Counted from the first letter of the stretch, positions 49,561 to 58,690 are shown. The stretch is 64,000 nt of DNA from CBIFVZ01 sp966185765 (GCA_966185765.1 CBIFVZ010000001.1:62001-126000), one strand, 5' to 3'. Numbers and translations are program-made. Notes: generated from the sequence alone by a model not told the origin.

Positions 49561-50058
49561 ATGAACCAGACGCTAACCGTGATGCCACCGCAGGTGCGTG
49601 CCGTATGGAAACTGATGGCAACCATCAGCGACCCGGAAATCCCGGTACTGACGCTCACCGATTTAGGGATGGTACGCAGCGTCGAACACGACGACGACGG
49701 CTGGCGCATCGGTTTTACGCCGACGTGGTCCGGCTGCCCGGCGACGGCGTTTTTGCAAAAAGCGATTCACGACACGATGACCGCGCACGGCTATACGCCG
49801 GTACGCGTCAACGTGCAGCTACATCCGGCATGGACGACCTCATGGATGAGTGATGAGGCCAAAATGCGGTTGCGCGAGTACGGCATTAGCCCGCCGGTGG
49901 GTCACAGCTGCAGCGCCGAGCTGCCGGAACATGTTGAGTGCCCGCGATGTGGTAGCGAGCGTACCACGCTAATCAGCGAATTTGGCTCCACCGCCTGCAA
50001 GGCGCTGTGGCGCTGCGAAAGCTGCCGTGAGCCGTTCGACTATTTCAAATGTATCTGA
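49561..50058 (+). CDS. paaD: PaaD, iron-sulfur assembly factor for the epoxidase
   Basis: 165 residues. An N-terminal DUF59/MIP18-type domain (MATISDPEIPVLTLTDLGMV) and a C-terminal cysteine-rich part (CPRCGSERT...CKALWRCESC) suggest a role in maturation of the complex; E. coli PaaD is needed for activity. AAGGAGGGGC before the ATG. Eight bases before paaE. Confidence 0.94.
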   Translation: MNQTLTVMPPQVRAVWKLMATISDPEIPVLTLTDLGMVRSVEHDDDGWRIGFTPTWSGCPATAFLQKAIHDTMTAHGYTPVRVNVQLHPAWTTSWMSDEAKMRLREYGISPPVGHSCSAELPEHVECPRCGSERTTLISEFGSTACKALWRCESCREPFDYFKCI

Positions 50059-50065
50059 GGTGGCC

Positions 50066-51124
50066 ATGACTTCCTTTCACGCCCTGAAAGTGGCGAAAAT
50101 TGAGCCGGAAACGGCAGATGCGGTAGAAATCACTTTTACCGTACCGGTGGCGCTGGCTGAGCAGTTTGTCTGGCGGCCAGGCCAGCACCTGACCCTGAAA
50201 ACCCGCATTGGTAATGAAGACATTCGCCGTTGTTACTCCATCTGCCGCGCCGGGCGCGACGGTGAAATCAGCGTAGCGGTAAAAGGCATTGCCAATGGTC
50301 GTTTCTCTCAGTACGCGCTGCGCGAACTGCGTGCGGGTATGGAGCTTGAGGTGATGGTGCCGCAGGGTACGTTTGGTTATGCACCGAACCCAAACCGCAG
50401 TGGCAGCTATCTGGCACTGGCGGCAGGCTCCGGCATTACGCCCATGCTGGCGATTATCGAATCCACACTCAGTGCTGAGCCGCAAAGCCAGTTCACGCTG
50501 ATTTACGGCAACCGTAGCGCACGCAGCATGATGTTTCGTCAGGCGCTGGCTGACATGAAAGACCGCTGGCCGCAGCGCCTGCAACTGATTTATCTCTTCA
50601 GCCAGGAACAGCCAGAAAGCGAACTGTTCCACGGTCGCCTGGATGGCGCAAAGCTGCATGCTCTGGGTGATACCTTGATTGATTTCACAGGCTTTGACCG
50701 TGCGTTTATCTGCGGACCGCAGGCGATGATGCAGGAGGCCCGGACTGCGTTAATAAGTCTGGGACTGGATGGCGGCAAAATCGCTGTAGAGCACTTCAAC
50801 ACACCGGACAGCACGTCAAATCACGCCGCACGCGCCCAGGCGGCAGGACGCACGGTGACGCTGCGCCACGATGGTCATGAGCGCCAGATAGTGCTGGAAG
50901 AGGGTGATGAAAGCGTGCTCGACGCCGCCTTACGCCAGGGAGCGGATCTGCCGTTTGCCTGTAAAGGTGGCGTGTGTGCTACCTGCAAGTGTCGGGTGGT
51001 AAGCGGTGAAGCAGAAATGGCCATCAACTACAGCCTTGAGGCCGACCAGATTGCCGCAGGTTACATTCTCAGTTGCCAGGCCTTGCCGAAGGGCGATGGG
51101 CTGGTGGTGGATTTTGATGTTTAA
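50066..51124 (+). CDS. paaE: PaaE, phenylacetyl-CoA epoxidase reductase
   Basis: 352 residues. The N-terminal FAD/NAD(P)-binding ferredoxin reductase part (RRCYSICR and LALAAGSGITPMLAI) and the C-terminal plant-type 2Fe-2S domain (CKGGVCATCKCRV, plus a late Cys) pass electrons from NADPH to PaaA. The ATG at 50066 matches E. coli (MTTFHSL, here MTSFHAL); the long upstream frame overlaps paaD and is rejected. Confidence 0.95.
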   Translation: MTSFHALKVAKIEPETADAVEITFTVPVALAEQFVWRPGQHLTLKTRIGNEDIRRCYSICRAGRDGEISVAVKGIANGRFSQYALRELRAGMELEVMVPQGTFGYAPNPNRSGSYLALAAGSGITPMLAIIESTLSAEPQSQFTLIYGNRSARSMMFRQALADMKDRWPQRLQLIYLFSQEQPESELFHGRLDGAKLHALGDTLIDFTGFDRAFICGPQAMMQEARTALISLGLDGGKIAVEHFNTPDSTSNHAARAQAAGRTVTLRHDGHERQIVLEEGDESVLDAALRQGADLPFACKGGVCATCKCRVVSGEAEMAINYSLEADQIAAGYILSCQALPKGDGLVVDFDV

Positions 51125-51133
51125 GGGGGCCGC

Positions 51134-51901
51134 ATGGCGCAACTGCTGAGTGAACGCCACGGTCGGGTGCTGACACTAACGCTTAACCGTCCACAGGCGC
51201 GTAATGCGCTCAATAACGCGCTGCTTGAACAACTGGCGGCAGAGCTTGAGCAGGCGCAGGACGACGCGCAGGTAGGCGCCGTCGTGCTAACCGGTGCCGG
51301 CCGCGGCTTTGCTGCCGGGGCAGATCTTAAGGAAATGGCGCAGCGCGATATGGTCGCCACGCTTAACGACCCGCGCCCGCAGCTTTGGGCGCGTATTGAA
51401 CGCTTTCCTAAACCGCTCATCACCGCCGTCAACGGCTATGCATTGGGCGCCGGGTGCGAGCTGGCGCTCCTGAGCGATATCGTTTTTGCCGGGGAAGACG
51501 CGCGTTTTGGTCTGCCGGAAATCACGCTTGGGATTATGCCCGGCGCGGGCGGTATCCAGCGGTTATTACGCTGCGCCGGGAAGGCGCTGACGGCACAGAT
51601 GGTGTTTAGCGGCGAGCCGATTGACGCCAGACGCGCCCGACAGGCAGGCATAGTGGCACAGGTTTGTCCCACAGCGCTTACGCTCGAATATGCGCAAAAG
51701 CTGGCGGCAACACTTGCCCGTCGTGCACCGCTGGCGCTTCAGGCGGCAAAACAGGCGCTGCGCCAGGGCCAGGACGTGGGCTTAAGCCAGGGGCTAGCCA
51801 TTGAACGCCAGTTATTTACCTTGCTGGCCGCGACCGAAGACCGCCAGGAAGGCATTAACGCTTTTCTTGAAAAACGCTCTCCCGACTTTACAGGACGCTA
51901 A
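51134..51901 (+). CDS. paaF: PaaF, 2,3-dehydroadipyl-CoA hydratase
   Basis: 255 residues, crotonase superfamily. It hydrates 2,3-dehydroadipyl-CoA to 3-hydroxyadipyl-CoA. Oxyanion-hole segments GRGFAAGADLKEM and GYALGAGCELAL, and the catalytic glutamate region FGLPEITLGIMPGAGG are visible. AAGGGGGCC precedes the ATG. Two bases separate it from paaG. Confidence 0.93.
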   Translation: MAQLLSERHGRVLTLTLNRPQARNALNNALLEQLAAELEQAQDDAQVGAVVLTGAGRGFAAGADLKEMAQRDMVATLNDPRPQLWARIERFPKPLITAVNGYALGAGCELALLSDIVFAGEDARFGLPEITLGIMPGAGGIQRLLRCAGKALTAQMVFSGEPIDARRARQAGIVAQVCPTALTLEYAQKLAATLARRAPLALQAAKQALRQGQDVGLSQGLAIERQLFTLLAATEDRQEGINAFLEKRSPDFTGR

Positions 51902-51903
51902 CC

Positions 51904-52692
51904 GTGGACTCTCTGATACTGTGCGACATCCAGCAAGGGGTAATGACCCTGACGTTTAACCGCCCCGAGCGGCTGAACAGCTTTAACGACGCGATGCACC
52001 GTGAGCTTGCAGAACACCTGACGCGTGCCGAGCGCGATGATGAGGTCCGCTGCCTGCTGTTAACCGGTGCCGGGCGCGCTTTTTGTGCAGGCCAGGACCT
52101 GAACGATCGTAACGTTGACCCTGAAGCCGGTCCGCCCGATCTCGGATACTCGGTCGAGACCTTCTATAACCCGTTAGTCAAAAGACTGGCGCGTCTTAAT
52201 AAGCCGGTCATTGCGGCAGTAAACGGCGTAGCGGCGGGTGCCGGGGCCACGCTGGCGCTGGGATGCGACATAGCGATCGCGGCGCGCTCGGCAAGTTTTG
52301 TGATGGCTTTTAGCAAGCTTGGGCTGGTGCCAGACTGTGGCGGCACCTGGTTTTTACCTCGCCTTGCGGGGCGCGCCCGGGCAATGGGGCTGGCGCTACT
52401 GGGCGACAAACTCAGCGCGGAGCAGGCAGAGCGTTGGGGGCTTATCTGGCAGACCGTGAATGATGCTGAACTGGTGGATACCACCCGCGCCCTGGCCCAG
52501 CACCTGGCAATACAGCCGACGTACGGGCTGGGGTTAATCAAGCAGGCGCTGCTGGCAGCCGAGCACAACAGCCTGGAGCAACAGCTGGAGCTTGAGCGTG
52601 ACTACCAGCGCATGGCCGGGCGCAGTGCCGACTACCGTGAAGGCGTGACCGCCTTCCTGGCGCGTCGTGCGCCGCAGTTTACGGGGAAATAA
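51904..52692 (+). CDS. paaG: PaaG, ring-1,2-epoxyphenylacetyl-CoA isomerase
   Basis: 262 residues, crotonase superfamily. It isomerises the epoxide to oxepin-CoA and also acts on 3,4-dehydroadipyl-CoA. Motifs GRAFCAGQDLNDRN and VAAGAGATLAL; the conserved Asp in MAFSKLGLVPDCGG. Start is GTG (51904). Paralogue of PaaF beside it. Confidence 0.93.
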   Translation: MDSLILCDIQQGVMTLTFNRPERLNSFNDAMHRELAEHLTRAERDDEVRCLLLTGAGRAFCAGQDLNDRNVDPEAGPPDLGYSVETFYNPLVKRLARLNKPVIAAVNGVAAGAGATLALGCDIAIAARSASFVMAFSKLGLVPDCGGTWFLPRLAGRARAMGLALLGDKLSAEQAERWGLIWQTVNDAELVDTTRALAQHLAIQPTYGLGLIKQALLAAEHNSLEQQLELERDYQRMAGRSADYREGVTAFLARRAPQFTGK

Positions 52693-52693
52693 T

Positions 52694-54193
52694 ATGACAC
52701 TCGGCGAAAACGACGTTATTGCCGTGGTCGGCAGCGGGGCGATGGGCAGCGGTATTGCTCAGGTAGCCGCAGCGGCAGGCCACCCGGTACGACTTTATGA
52801 CATCTCCCCAGAGGTTACGCGTCAGGCGTTACAAAACATCGATAGCGCGCTGCAAAAGCGCGTGCAGAAGGGCAAGCTTAGTGATGAACAGCACAAAGCC
52901 ATCCTGTCACGCCTGATGCTTGCCGATACGCTCACCGACCTCGCCGGGGCGCGACTGGTGATTGAAGCCGTAGCTGAAAATCTGGAGATCAAACAACGGC
53001 TTTTCTGCGAGCTGGCGCAAATCTGCGGTGAGCAAACCCTGCTTGTCAGCAATACGTCGTCTATTTCTATTACAGCCATTGCGAGCGTTGTTACGCAGCC
53101 GCAGCGCGTGGCGGGGTTTCACTTTTTTAATCCTGCCCCCGTGATGAAACTGGTAGAAGTGGTGAGCGGGCTGGACACCTCGCAGGCAACCGTGAACACC
53201 CTCTGTGCGCTGGCTGAGCGCTGGGGCAAAACCGCCGTGCGTTGCGCCGCGACGCCGGGGTTCATTGTTAATCGCGTTGCGCGTCCCTATTACGCCGAAG
53301 CGTGGCGTGCGCTGGAAGAACATGTTGCCCCGCCAGAGGCAATCGATAGCGCGCTGCGTGAGGCAGGGGGGTTCCCGATGGGGCCGCTGGAGTTAACGGA
53401 CCTCATTGGTCAGGACGTGAATTTCGCGGTGACCTGCTCGGTATTTAACGCTTTCTGGCAGGAGCGGCGCTTTTTGCCATCACAGGTGCAACAGGAGCTG
53501 GTATTGGGTAAGCGTCTGGGGCAGAAGAGCGGGTGCGGTGTGTATGCCTGGCCGCGCGCGAGCGCAACGCCAGCGTTTATGCCGCCCGTACCCGCAGCAG
53601 GTGCCGCCCACAGCGTAACGCGTACAGGTGAAAGCGAGTGGCTGAATGCGCTGGCCTGTAATGTCTCCGGGCGTGACATTGTCACTAATGAGGTGTTGCT
53701 GGAACTTGACGACGTGGTCCTGGCTGCGACCTGTGGTGAGAGCGCAGGCACGATGGCGCAGCGTCTGAAGCGACCGGTGGTGCTGTTGGATCTCGCGCTG
53801 GATTACGCGCGTGCGCCATTGCTGGTTATCAGTGCCGCTGCCTGTAACCGGCCAGAACAGACGGCAAAGGCGGTGCACTGGCTTCAGCAGCAGGATAAGC
53901 AGGTGCTGATGATTGCCGATTATCCGGGGTTACTGGTCTGGCGCACGGTAGCCATGCTGGTGAACGAGGCGCTGGATGCTGAGCAAAAACACCTTGCCAG
54001 CGCGCAGGATATCGATACCGCCATGCGCCTTGGCGTCAATTATCCGCGCGGGCCGCTGGCCTGGGGGCAACATCTCGGCTGGTGTAACGTGCTGCGGGTG
54101 CTGGAAAACCTGCAACAGCATTATGGTGAGGAGCGTTATCGCCCCAGTTCACGACTGCGCCAGCGTGCGCTTGAGGAGAGCCATGATGAGTAA
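52694..54193 (+). CDS. paaH: PaaH, 3-hydroxyadipyl-CoA dehydrogenase
   Basis: 499 residues, slightly longer than the 475 of E. coli. It oxidises 3-hydroxyadipyl-CoA to 3-oxoadipyl-CoA with NAD. Rossmann motif GSGAMGSGIAQVAAAAG near the N-terminus, HFFNPAP with the catalytic His (about 145-150), and two C-terminal 3HCDH domains. ATG 52694 chosen; the upstream ORF extension overlaps paaG. Its product is normally cleaved by PaaJ, which is missing here. Confidence 0.94.
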   Translation: MTLGENDVIAVVGSGAMGSGIAQVAAAAGHPVRLYDISPEVTRQALQNIDSALQKRVQKGKLSDEQHKAILSRLMLADTLTDLAGARLVIEAVAENLEIKQRLFCELAQICGEQTLLVSNTSSISITAIASVVTQPQRVAGFHFFNPAPVMKLVEVVSGLDTSQATVNTLCALAERWGKTAVRCAATPGFIVNRVARPYYAEAWRALEEHVAPPEAIDSALREAGGFPMGPLELTDLIGQDVNFAVTCSVFNAFWQERRFLPSQVQQELVLGKRLGQKSGCGVYAWPRASATPAFMPPVPAAGAAHSVTRTGESEWLNALACNVSGRDIVTNEVLLELDDVVLAATCGESAGTMAQRLKRPVVLLDLALDYARAPLLVISAAACNRPEQTAKAVHWLQQQDKQVLMIADYPGLLVWRTVAMLVNEALDAEQKHLASAQDIDTAMRLGVNYPRGPLAWGQHLGWCNVLRVLENLQQHYGEERYRPSSRLRQRALEESHDE

Positions 54194-54593
54194 CGACGCC
54201 TGGCGAAACGCCCGAGAGATGTACGCCCGCGATAACTGCGCGCAGGCGCTTGGCATTGACATTATTGATATGGACGACGGCACGGCAGTACTGGCCATGA
54301 CGGTCACACCCGCCATGCTCAACGGCCATCAGACCTGCCACGGTGGGCAGCTTTTCTCACTGGCCGATACCGCTTTTGCCTACGCCTGTAACAGCCAGGG
54401 ACTGCCTGCGGTGGCAGCGGGGTGTTCGATTGATTTCTTTCGCCCGGCGCTGGCGGGCGACACGCTGACGGCAACGGCGAACGTGCGCCATCAGGGGCGG
54501 CAAACCGGCGTTTATGACATCGAAATTATAAATCAGCAGGCAAAAGTGGTGGCGCTGTTTCGCGGTCGTGCCCACCGGTTACCGCCTCGCTAA
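54186..54593 (+). CDS. paaI: PaaI, hydroxyphenylacetyl-CoA thioesterase
   Basis: 135 residues (136 if the ATG at 54183 is used), hotdog-fold thioesterase. It rescues CoA from dead-end ring-hydroxylated CoA esters. Conserved LNGHQTCHGGQLFSLADTAF contains the family catalytic Asn and Asp region. Overlaps the end of paaH by eight to eleven bases. In E. coli paaJ comes next; here paaK follows after 34 bases. Confidence 0.93.
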   Translation: MSNDAWRNAREMYARDNCAQALGIDIIDMDDGTAVLAMTVTPAMLNGHQTCHGGQLFSLADTAFAYACNSQGLPAVAAGCSIDFFRPALAGDTLTATANVRHQGRQTGVYDIEIINQQAKVVALFRGRAHRLPPR

Positions 54594-54627
54594 TAAAACC
54601 TAACCCTACACCTGCGAGTACCCGACA

Positions 54628-55941
54628 ATGACAACAACAAACCGTCTGGAACCGATAGAAACCGCATCGCTTGACGAGCTTAAGGCTTTACAGACGCAAC
54701 GCCTTAAGTGGACGTTAAATCACGCTTACAACAATGTGCCGATGTATCGCCGTAAGTTTGATGCCGCAGGCGTTCATCCTGATGATTTCAGGGAGCTGAA
54801 CGACCTGCGATTGTTTCCGTGTACCACTAAACAGGATTTACGTGACAACTATCCGTTTGACACGTTTGCGGTGCCAATGGAGCAGGTGGTGCGTATTCAC
54901 GCCTCGTCCGGTACTACCGGTCAGCCAACGGTCGTAGGGTATACCCAGAACGATATTGATACCTGGGCCAATATTGTGGCGCGCTCCCTGCGTGCCGCCG
55001 GCGCTACCGCGCGCGATAAAGTGCACGTCTCATACGGTTATGGGCTGTTTACCGGAGGGCTGGGTGCTCACTATGGGGCTGAGCGGTTAGGGGCAGCGGT
55101 TATTCCCATGTCGGGTGGACAAACCGAAAAACAGGCCCAGCTGATTCGTGAGTTCAAGCCAGACATCATCATGGTGACACCGTCATACTGCCTGAATCTG
55201 ATTGAAGAGCTGGAGCGCCAGATGGGCGGTGACGCCAGCGACTGTTCGCTGCGCGCGGGCGTGTTTGGCGCAGAGCCGTGGACACTGGCCATGCGTAACG
55301 AAATTGAACGTCGCCTGGGTATCACAGCGCTTGATATTTACGGCCTGTCTGAAGTGATGGGACCCGGCGTGGCGATGGAGTGCCTGGACTCTGCCGGTGG
55401 CCCGACTATCTGGGAAGATCATTTTTACCCGGAGGTGGTTAACCCGCAGGACGGCGTACCACTTGCCGATGGCGAACAGGGTGAACTGTTGTTCACCACG
55501 CTGACTAAAGAGGCACTGCCGGTGATTCGCTACCGTACCCGCGATCTCACGCGCCTGCTGCCAGGCACGGCGCGCAGCATGCGCCGTATGGACCGCATCG
55601 CCGGGCGTTCTGACGATATGCTGATTATTCGTGGTGTGAACGTGTTCCCTTCCCAGCTGGAAGAAGAGATTGTCAAAGTGGTGCACCTGGCACCGCATTA
55701 TCAGCTGGAAGTCCGGCGCAATGGGCATCTTGATATACTGGCAATCAAGGTTGAGCTTAAGCAAAGCAGCCTGTCGCTGAGCCAGCAGGAGCGTTGTCAG
55801 ATTTGTAATAACCTGCGCCGACGCATTAAATCGATGGTCGGCATCAGTACCGAAATCTCCATTGTGAACTGTGGCTCGCTGCCGCGTTCGGAAGGTAAAG
55901 CGGTGCGCGTGTGCGATTTGCGCACGGCGGTGAATCTGTGA
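54628..55941 (+). CDS. paaK: PaaK, phenylacetate-CoA ligase
   Basis: 437 residues, AMP-forming adenylate enzyme. It activates phenylacetate with CoA and ATP, the first committed step. The P-loop-like HASSGTTGQPTVVGYTQND (about 90-108), the A5 region FGAEPW...DIYGLSEVMGPG, and the C-terminal RSDDMLIIRGVNVFPSQLEE are typical. It follows paaI directly. Terminator downstream. Confidence 0.95.
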   Translation: MTTTNRLEPIETASLDELKALQTQRLKWTLNHAYNNVPMYRRKFDAAGVHPDDFRELNDLRLFPCTTKQDLRDNYPFDTFAVPMEQVVRIHASSGTTGQPTVVGYTQNDIDTWANIVARSLRAAGATARDKVHVSYGYGLFTGGLGAHYGAERLGAAVIPMSGGQTEKQAQLIREFKPDIIMVTPSYCLNLIEELERQMGGDASDCSLRAGVFGAEPWTLAMRNEIERRLGITALDIYGLSEVMGPGVAMECLDSAGGPTIWEDHFYPEVVNPQDGVPLADGEQGELLFTTLTKEALPVIRYRTRDLTRLLPGTARSMRRMDRIAGRSDDMLIIRGVNVFPSQLEEEIVKVVHLAPHYQLEVRRNGHLDILAIKVELKQSSLSLSQQERCQICNNLRRRIKSMVGISTEISIVNCGSLPRSEGKAVRVCDLRTAVNL

Positions 55942-56008
55942 GTCAGTAAGGAAAAAAAGCGCCGCCGGGCAGGGCGGTGCGTGCAGAGAAACACGTCAGT
56001 TGATGTTT

Positions 56009-56032
56009 GCCCGGCGAATGCCGGGCTTTTTT
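56009..56032 (+). terminator. Terminator of the paaA-K operon
   Basis: GCCCGGC, loop GAAT, GCCGGGC followed by TTTTTT. It lies about 70 bases after the paaK stop and overlaps the stop region of the convergent small gene by two bases. Confidence 0.9.
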
Positions 56033-56507
56033 AACGCTGCTGTTGCACTGGGCTGCTGCCTGATTCACGGTCATTGTGAAATGGGTTGCCGTTAGCGTGG
56101 GCGTTTTGATTCTGGTGACTCAGGTTACTGGTGTTGCCACTTGCGGGACGCTGTCTGTGCAGATTGTTACCGTTGCTGCCATCGGGACGCTGGCTGTGCA
56201 GGTTATTCTCTTTGCTGCCATCGGGGCGCTGGCTATGCATACCGTTACCGTGATGATTACCGGATGGTCGAGCGTTTACGTGGGTGCCATTGTTAGCGCC
56301 GGGATGCTGCCCGTTCATAGTATTGCCGCCGTGGTTACCAGGATGTTGCGCGCTGTTGTGGTCTTGGTTGCCTGCACTCTGGTGTCCCTTTTGAGACTGA
56401 TGTTGCCGCGGTTTTTTCTCCATCTGCCCGGAAGCGGTTTTCGCCATCACAGTGCCGTTTGCCAGCAGAGCTGTTACGGCCAGGGCAATCAGGGAAACAC
56501 GTTTCAT
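56031..56507 (-). CDS. Asn/His/Gly-rich repetitive secreted protein, unknown
   Basis: 158 residues. Signal peptide (MKRVSLIALAVTALLANGTV, MA-K cleavage), then a low-complexity mature protein rich in Asn, His, Gln, Gly and Ser. About four copies of a unit like NLHSQRPDGSNGN occur between residues 85 and 130. Histidines suggest metal binding but this is a guess. AAGGAAT lies before the ATG. No relative recognised; not part of the E. coli paa locus. Composition resembles intrinsically disordered secreted proteins. Confidence 0.72.
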   Translation of the reverse strand: MKRVSLIALAVTALLANGTVMAKTASGQMEKKPRQHQSQKGHQSAGNQDHNSAQHPGNHGGNTMNGQHPGANNGTHVNARPSGNHHGNGMHSQRPDGSKENNLHSQRPDGSNGNNLHRQRPASGNTSNLSHQNQNAHANGNPFHNDRESGSSPVQQQR

Positions 56508-56780
56508 ATATCCATTCCTTTTATGTGAGTAACTCGCGAACTGTAGATCAGACGCCGTGCCACGAAAGCAGTTTCATCTGTCCTGATGAATAGGGCGCAC
56601 TGTTCAACAAAATGACGTCATCAGAAGCTAAATTTGCGCCAGGAAAATGAAGAAGTTATGAAGATATTGTGTGAAAAGTAAGGTGTACTGCGGGAAATGT
56701 GCGCTAAGACGTATCGGGTGACGGTCAATTATGTAATGGTGAGGTTTGTTAACACAAATGAAACAATCCGGGAGTGTGCC

Positions 56781-57038
56781 ATGTTAACTATCAGCCCATT
56801 GCCGGCAGTACAGGCTGCCGCTTGTCCTATGCTCAATACCTGTGATTCACCTGAGCAGCACATCGCCCATGAAGTGTTGCTGCTTGCCATCATGAAGGAG
56901 TTGGCGGCGTTGCCGAACGGAGAACAGCGTCTGGTGAACATTGAGCAATTTTGTATAAGCACGCTTGAAGGCAATGTACAGCGTGAGCCGTTGCGTGTGG
57001 TTAGCGCGTTGATTAGCGCTGCGAAACAGTCTGAATAA
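56781..57038 (+). CDS. Small helical protein, hypothetical
   Basis: 85 residues from ATG 56781 (GGGAGTGTGCC before it). The second half (EVLLLAIMKELAALPNGEQR and on) is helical, loosely like the AriR/YmgB biofilm-regulator family, but the similarity is too weak to name. No signal peptide. The longer frame beginning at 56697 has no ribosome site. Confidence 0.55.
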   Translation: MLTISPLPAVQAAACPMLNTCDSPEQHIAHEVLLLAIMKELAALPNGEQRLVNIEQFCISTLEGNVQREPLRVVSALISAAKQSE

Positions 57039-57111
57039 TCGCGTACTTCCTTGCGGGTGGGTCGTACCTTTGCCACGCTTAACAGACCATGCTTGTTAAC
57101 GAGGAACGGTT

Positions 57112-57501
57112 ATGAATAAAACGTGGATTTATGCCTGTCTGTTGCTGAGCTTGCCTGCACTGGCTGAAGATAAAGGCGGTTTTAAAGCCGACACCGCGCC
57201 GCCACCGCCTCAGGAACAGGACAGCGGCTATCGCGGAGCAAGGGATGCTCGCATCATGACGGTTGAACAAGCCAAAACGATGCACAACGGCGCATCCCTG
57301 TCGCTCAAAGGCAATCTGATAAAGCAAACCGGTCATGACAGCTATCAGTTTCGTGACAAAAGCGGCACGATTGATGTCATTATCCCACCTGCGGTTTTTG
57401 ACGGACGTGAAGTCAACCCGGACAATCTGCTCTACATCAGCGGCAGTTGGGATAAAAACCACAAACCGCCGGTGATGACCGTTGATAATATAATTAAATA
57501 G
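57112..57501 (+). CDS. YgiW/YdeI-type BOF (OB-fold) periplasmic stress protein
   Basis: 129 residues. Signal peptide (MNKTWIYACLLLSLPALA-E), then a BOF OB-fold domain (about 40-129): TVEQAKTMHNGASLSLKGNL, YQFRDKSGTIDVIIPP and the closing LLYISGSWDK. This family (YgiW/VisP, YdeI) binds at the periplasm and is linked to peroxide, peptide and cell-wall stress. GAGGAACGGTT precedes the ATG; a GC-rich hairpin follows (CCCCGCC ATCA GGCGGGG, 57514-57531). Confidence 0.88.
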   Translation: MNKTWIYACLLLSLPALAEDKGGFKADTAPPPPQEQDSGYRGARDARIMTVEQAKTMHNGASLSLKGNLIKQTGHDSYQFRDKSGTIDVIIPPAVFDGREVNPDNLLYISGSWDKNHKPPVMTVDNIIK

Positions 57502-57513
57502 CGGCAAAAAAGA

Positions 57514-57531
57514 CCCCGCCATCAGGCGGGG
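57514..57531. terminator. Hairpin after the BOF gene
   Basis: CCCCGCC, loop ATCA, GGCGGGG, preceded by an A-run (CAAAAAAGA) and without a T-run on the plus side. It would be a better terminator on the minus strand. Confidence 0.55.
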
Positions 57532-57754
57532 CAGTAATATTCACAACACTCGAAGACACGCCCGTCGGGCGGGCGCTGTAAAACGTTAGTTGACCCACCG
57601 TTATCCTGCCATTCTCCAGGTCGCGTTTTTTCTGTCTACTGCAAGATTCGTGATTCAGATCGCGTTACATGCTGTATCCGTAACATGATGATTTCATGCA
57701 ATCTCTTTATGCTATGATTCATTATATTTTTTAATTTCCTCAGGAATGTATCGC

Positions 57755-58681
57755 ATGAGTAAGGTGGAGCAGTTTATCCGCCAGGCGGTAAATGCTGTCC
57801 CGGTAAGCGGCACGTCGTTAATTATTTCGCTGTATGGTGATGCACTTTTGCACCGCGGAGGTGAAGTCTGGCTGGGCAGCCTGGCATCAATGCTCGAAGG
57901 ATTGGGTTTTGGCGAGCGTTTTGTGCGTACTGCTCTGTTCAGGCTTAACAAAGAAGGTTGGCTTGAGGTCTCGCGCGTGGGCAGGCGCAGCTATTACCGT
58001 CTCACTGAGTCTGGCCTACGCCAGGCGCGACGCGCAGAGAGCAAAATTTATCGGGAAGGGCAGCCAGCCTGGGATGGGAAGTGGTTACTGCTGTTGTCCG
58101 AAGGTCTTGAGAAAAACACGCTTGCGCAGGTAAAAAAAGAACTGATGTGGCAGGGCTTTGGCGCACTGGCTCCCAGTTTGATGGCATCACCATCACAGCG
58201 CCTGACAGAAGTGCAAAGCCTGCTGCACGATTATGGCGTGGCAGAAAACGTGATTTGTTTTGAAGCCAGCGCGCCGTTACAGCTGTCACGCACTGCACTG
58301 CGCGCACGGGTAGAGAGCTGCTGGCAGCTTAACGATAAAAACGCGCGCTATGAAGAGTTCATCACCTCATTCCGTCCGTTATTACCGCTGTTACGTGATG
58401 CAGGCGAAGCGTTAACACCTGAGCACTGTTTTCAGATTCAACTGTTGTTGATTCATTTCTACCGGCGCGTGGTACTGAAAGATCCTCTGTTGCCGGATGA
58501 GTTGCTGCCGCCGCACTGGCTGGGGCAAAGCGCACGTCAGTTGTGCATTAACATTTACCAGCGTGTCGCGCCAGGCGCGCAGGCCTTTGTCAGCGAAAAA
58601 AGCGAAACCTCTGTCGGGGAATTACCTGCGCCAGGCGGTGGATATTATCAACGTTTTGGCGGCCTGGTGTTGCCATCGTAA
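57755..58681 (+). CDS. paaX: PaaX, GntR-like repressor of the paa genes
   Basis: 308 residues. The N-terminal winged helix (about 10-90, AVPVSGTSLIISLYGDALLH and RFVRTALFRLNKEGWL) binds TGATTC-N27-GAATCA; phenylacetyl-CoA releases it. The conserved LLSEGLEKNTLAQVKKEL and the C-terminal LLIHFYRRVVLKDPLLP are typical. ATG 57755 (MSKVEQFI) matches E. coli MSKLDTFI and has AGGA nine bases away; the ATG three codons earlier is too near the ribosome site. Separated from paaK by three unrelated genes. Confidence 0.95.
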   Translation: MSKVEQFIRQAVNAVPVSGTSLIISLYGDALLHRGGEVWLGSLASMLEGLGFGERFVRTALFRLNKEGWLEVSRVGRRSYYRLTESGLRQARRAESKIYREGQPAWDGKWLLLLSEGLEKNTLAQVKKELMWQGFGALAPSLMASPSQRLTEVQSLLHDYGVAENVICFEASAPLQLSRTALRARVESCWQLNDKNARYEEFITSFRPLLPLLRDAGEALTPEHCFQIQLLLIHFYRRVVLKDPLLPDELLPPHWLGQSARQLCINIYQRVAPGAQAFVSEKSETSVGELPAPGGGYYQRFGGLVLPS

Positions 58682-58690
58682 GGAGCGTTT

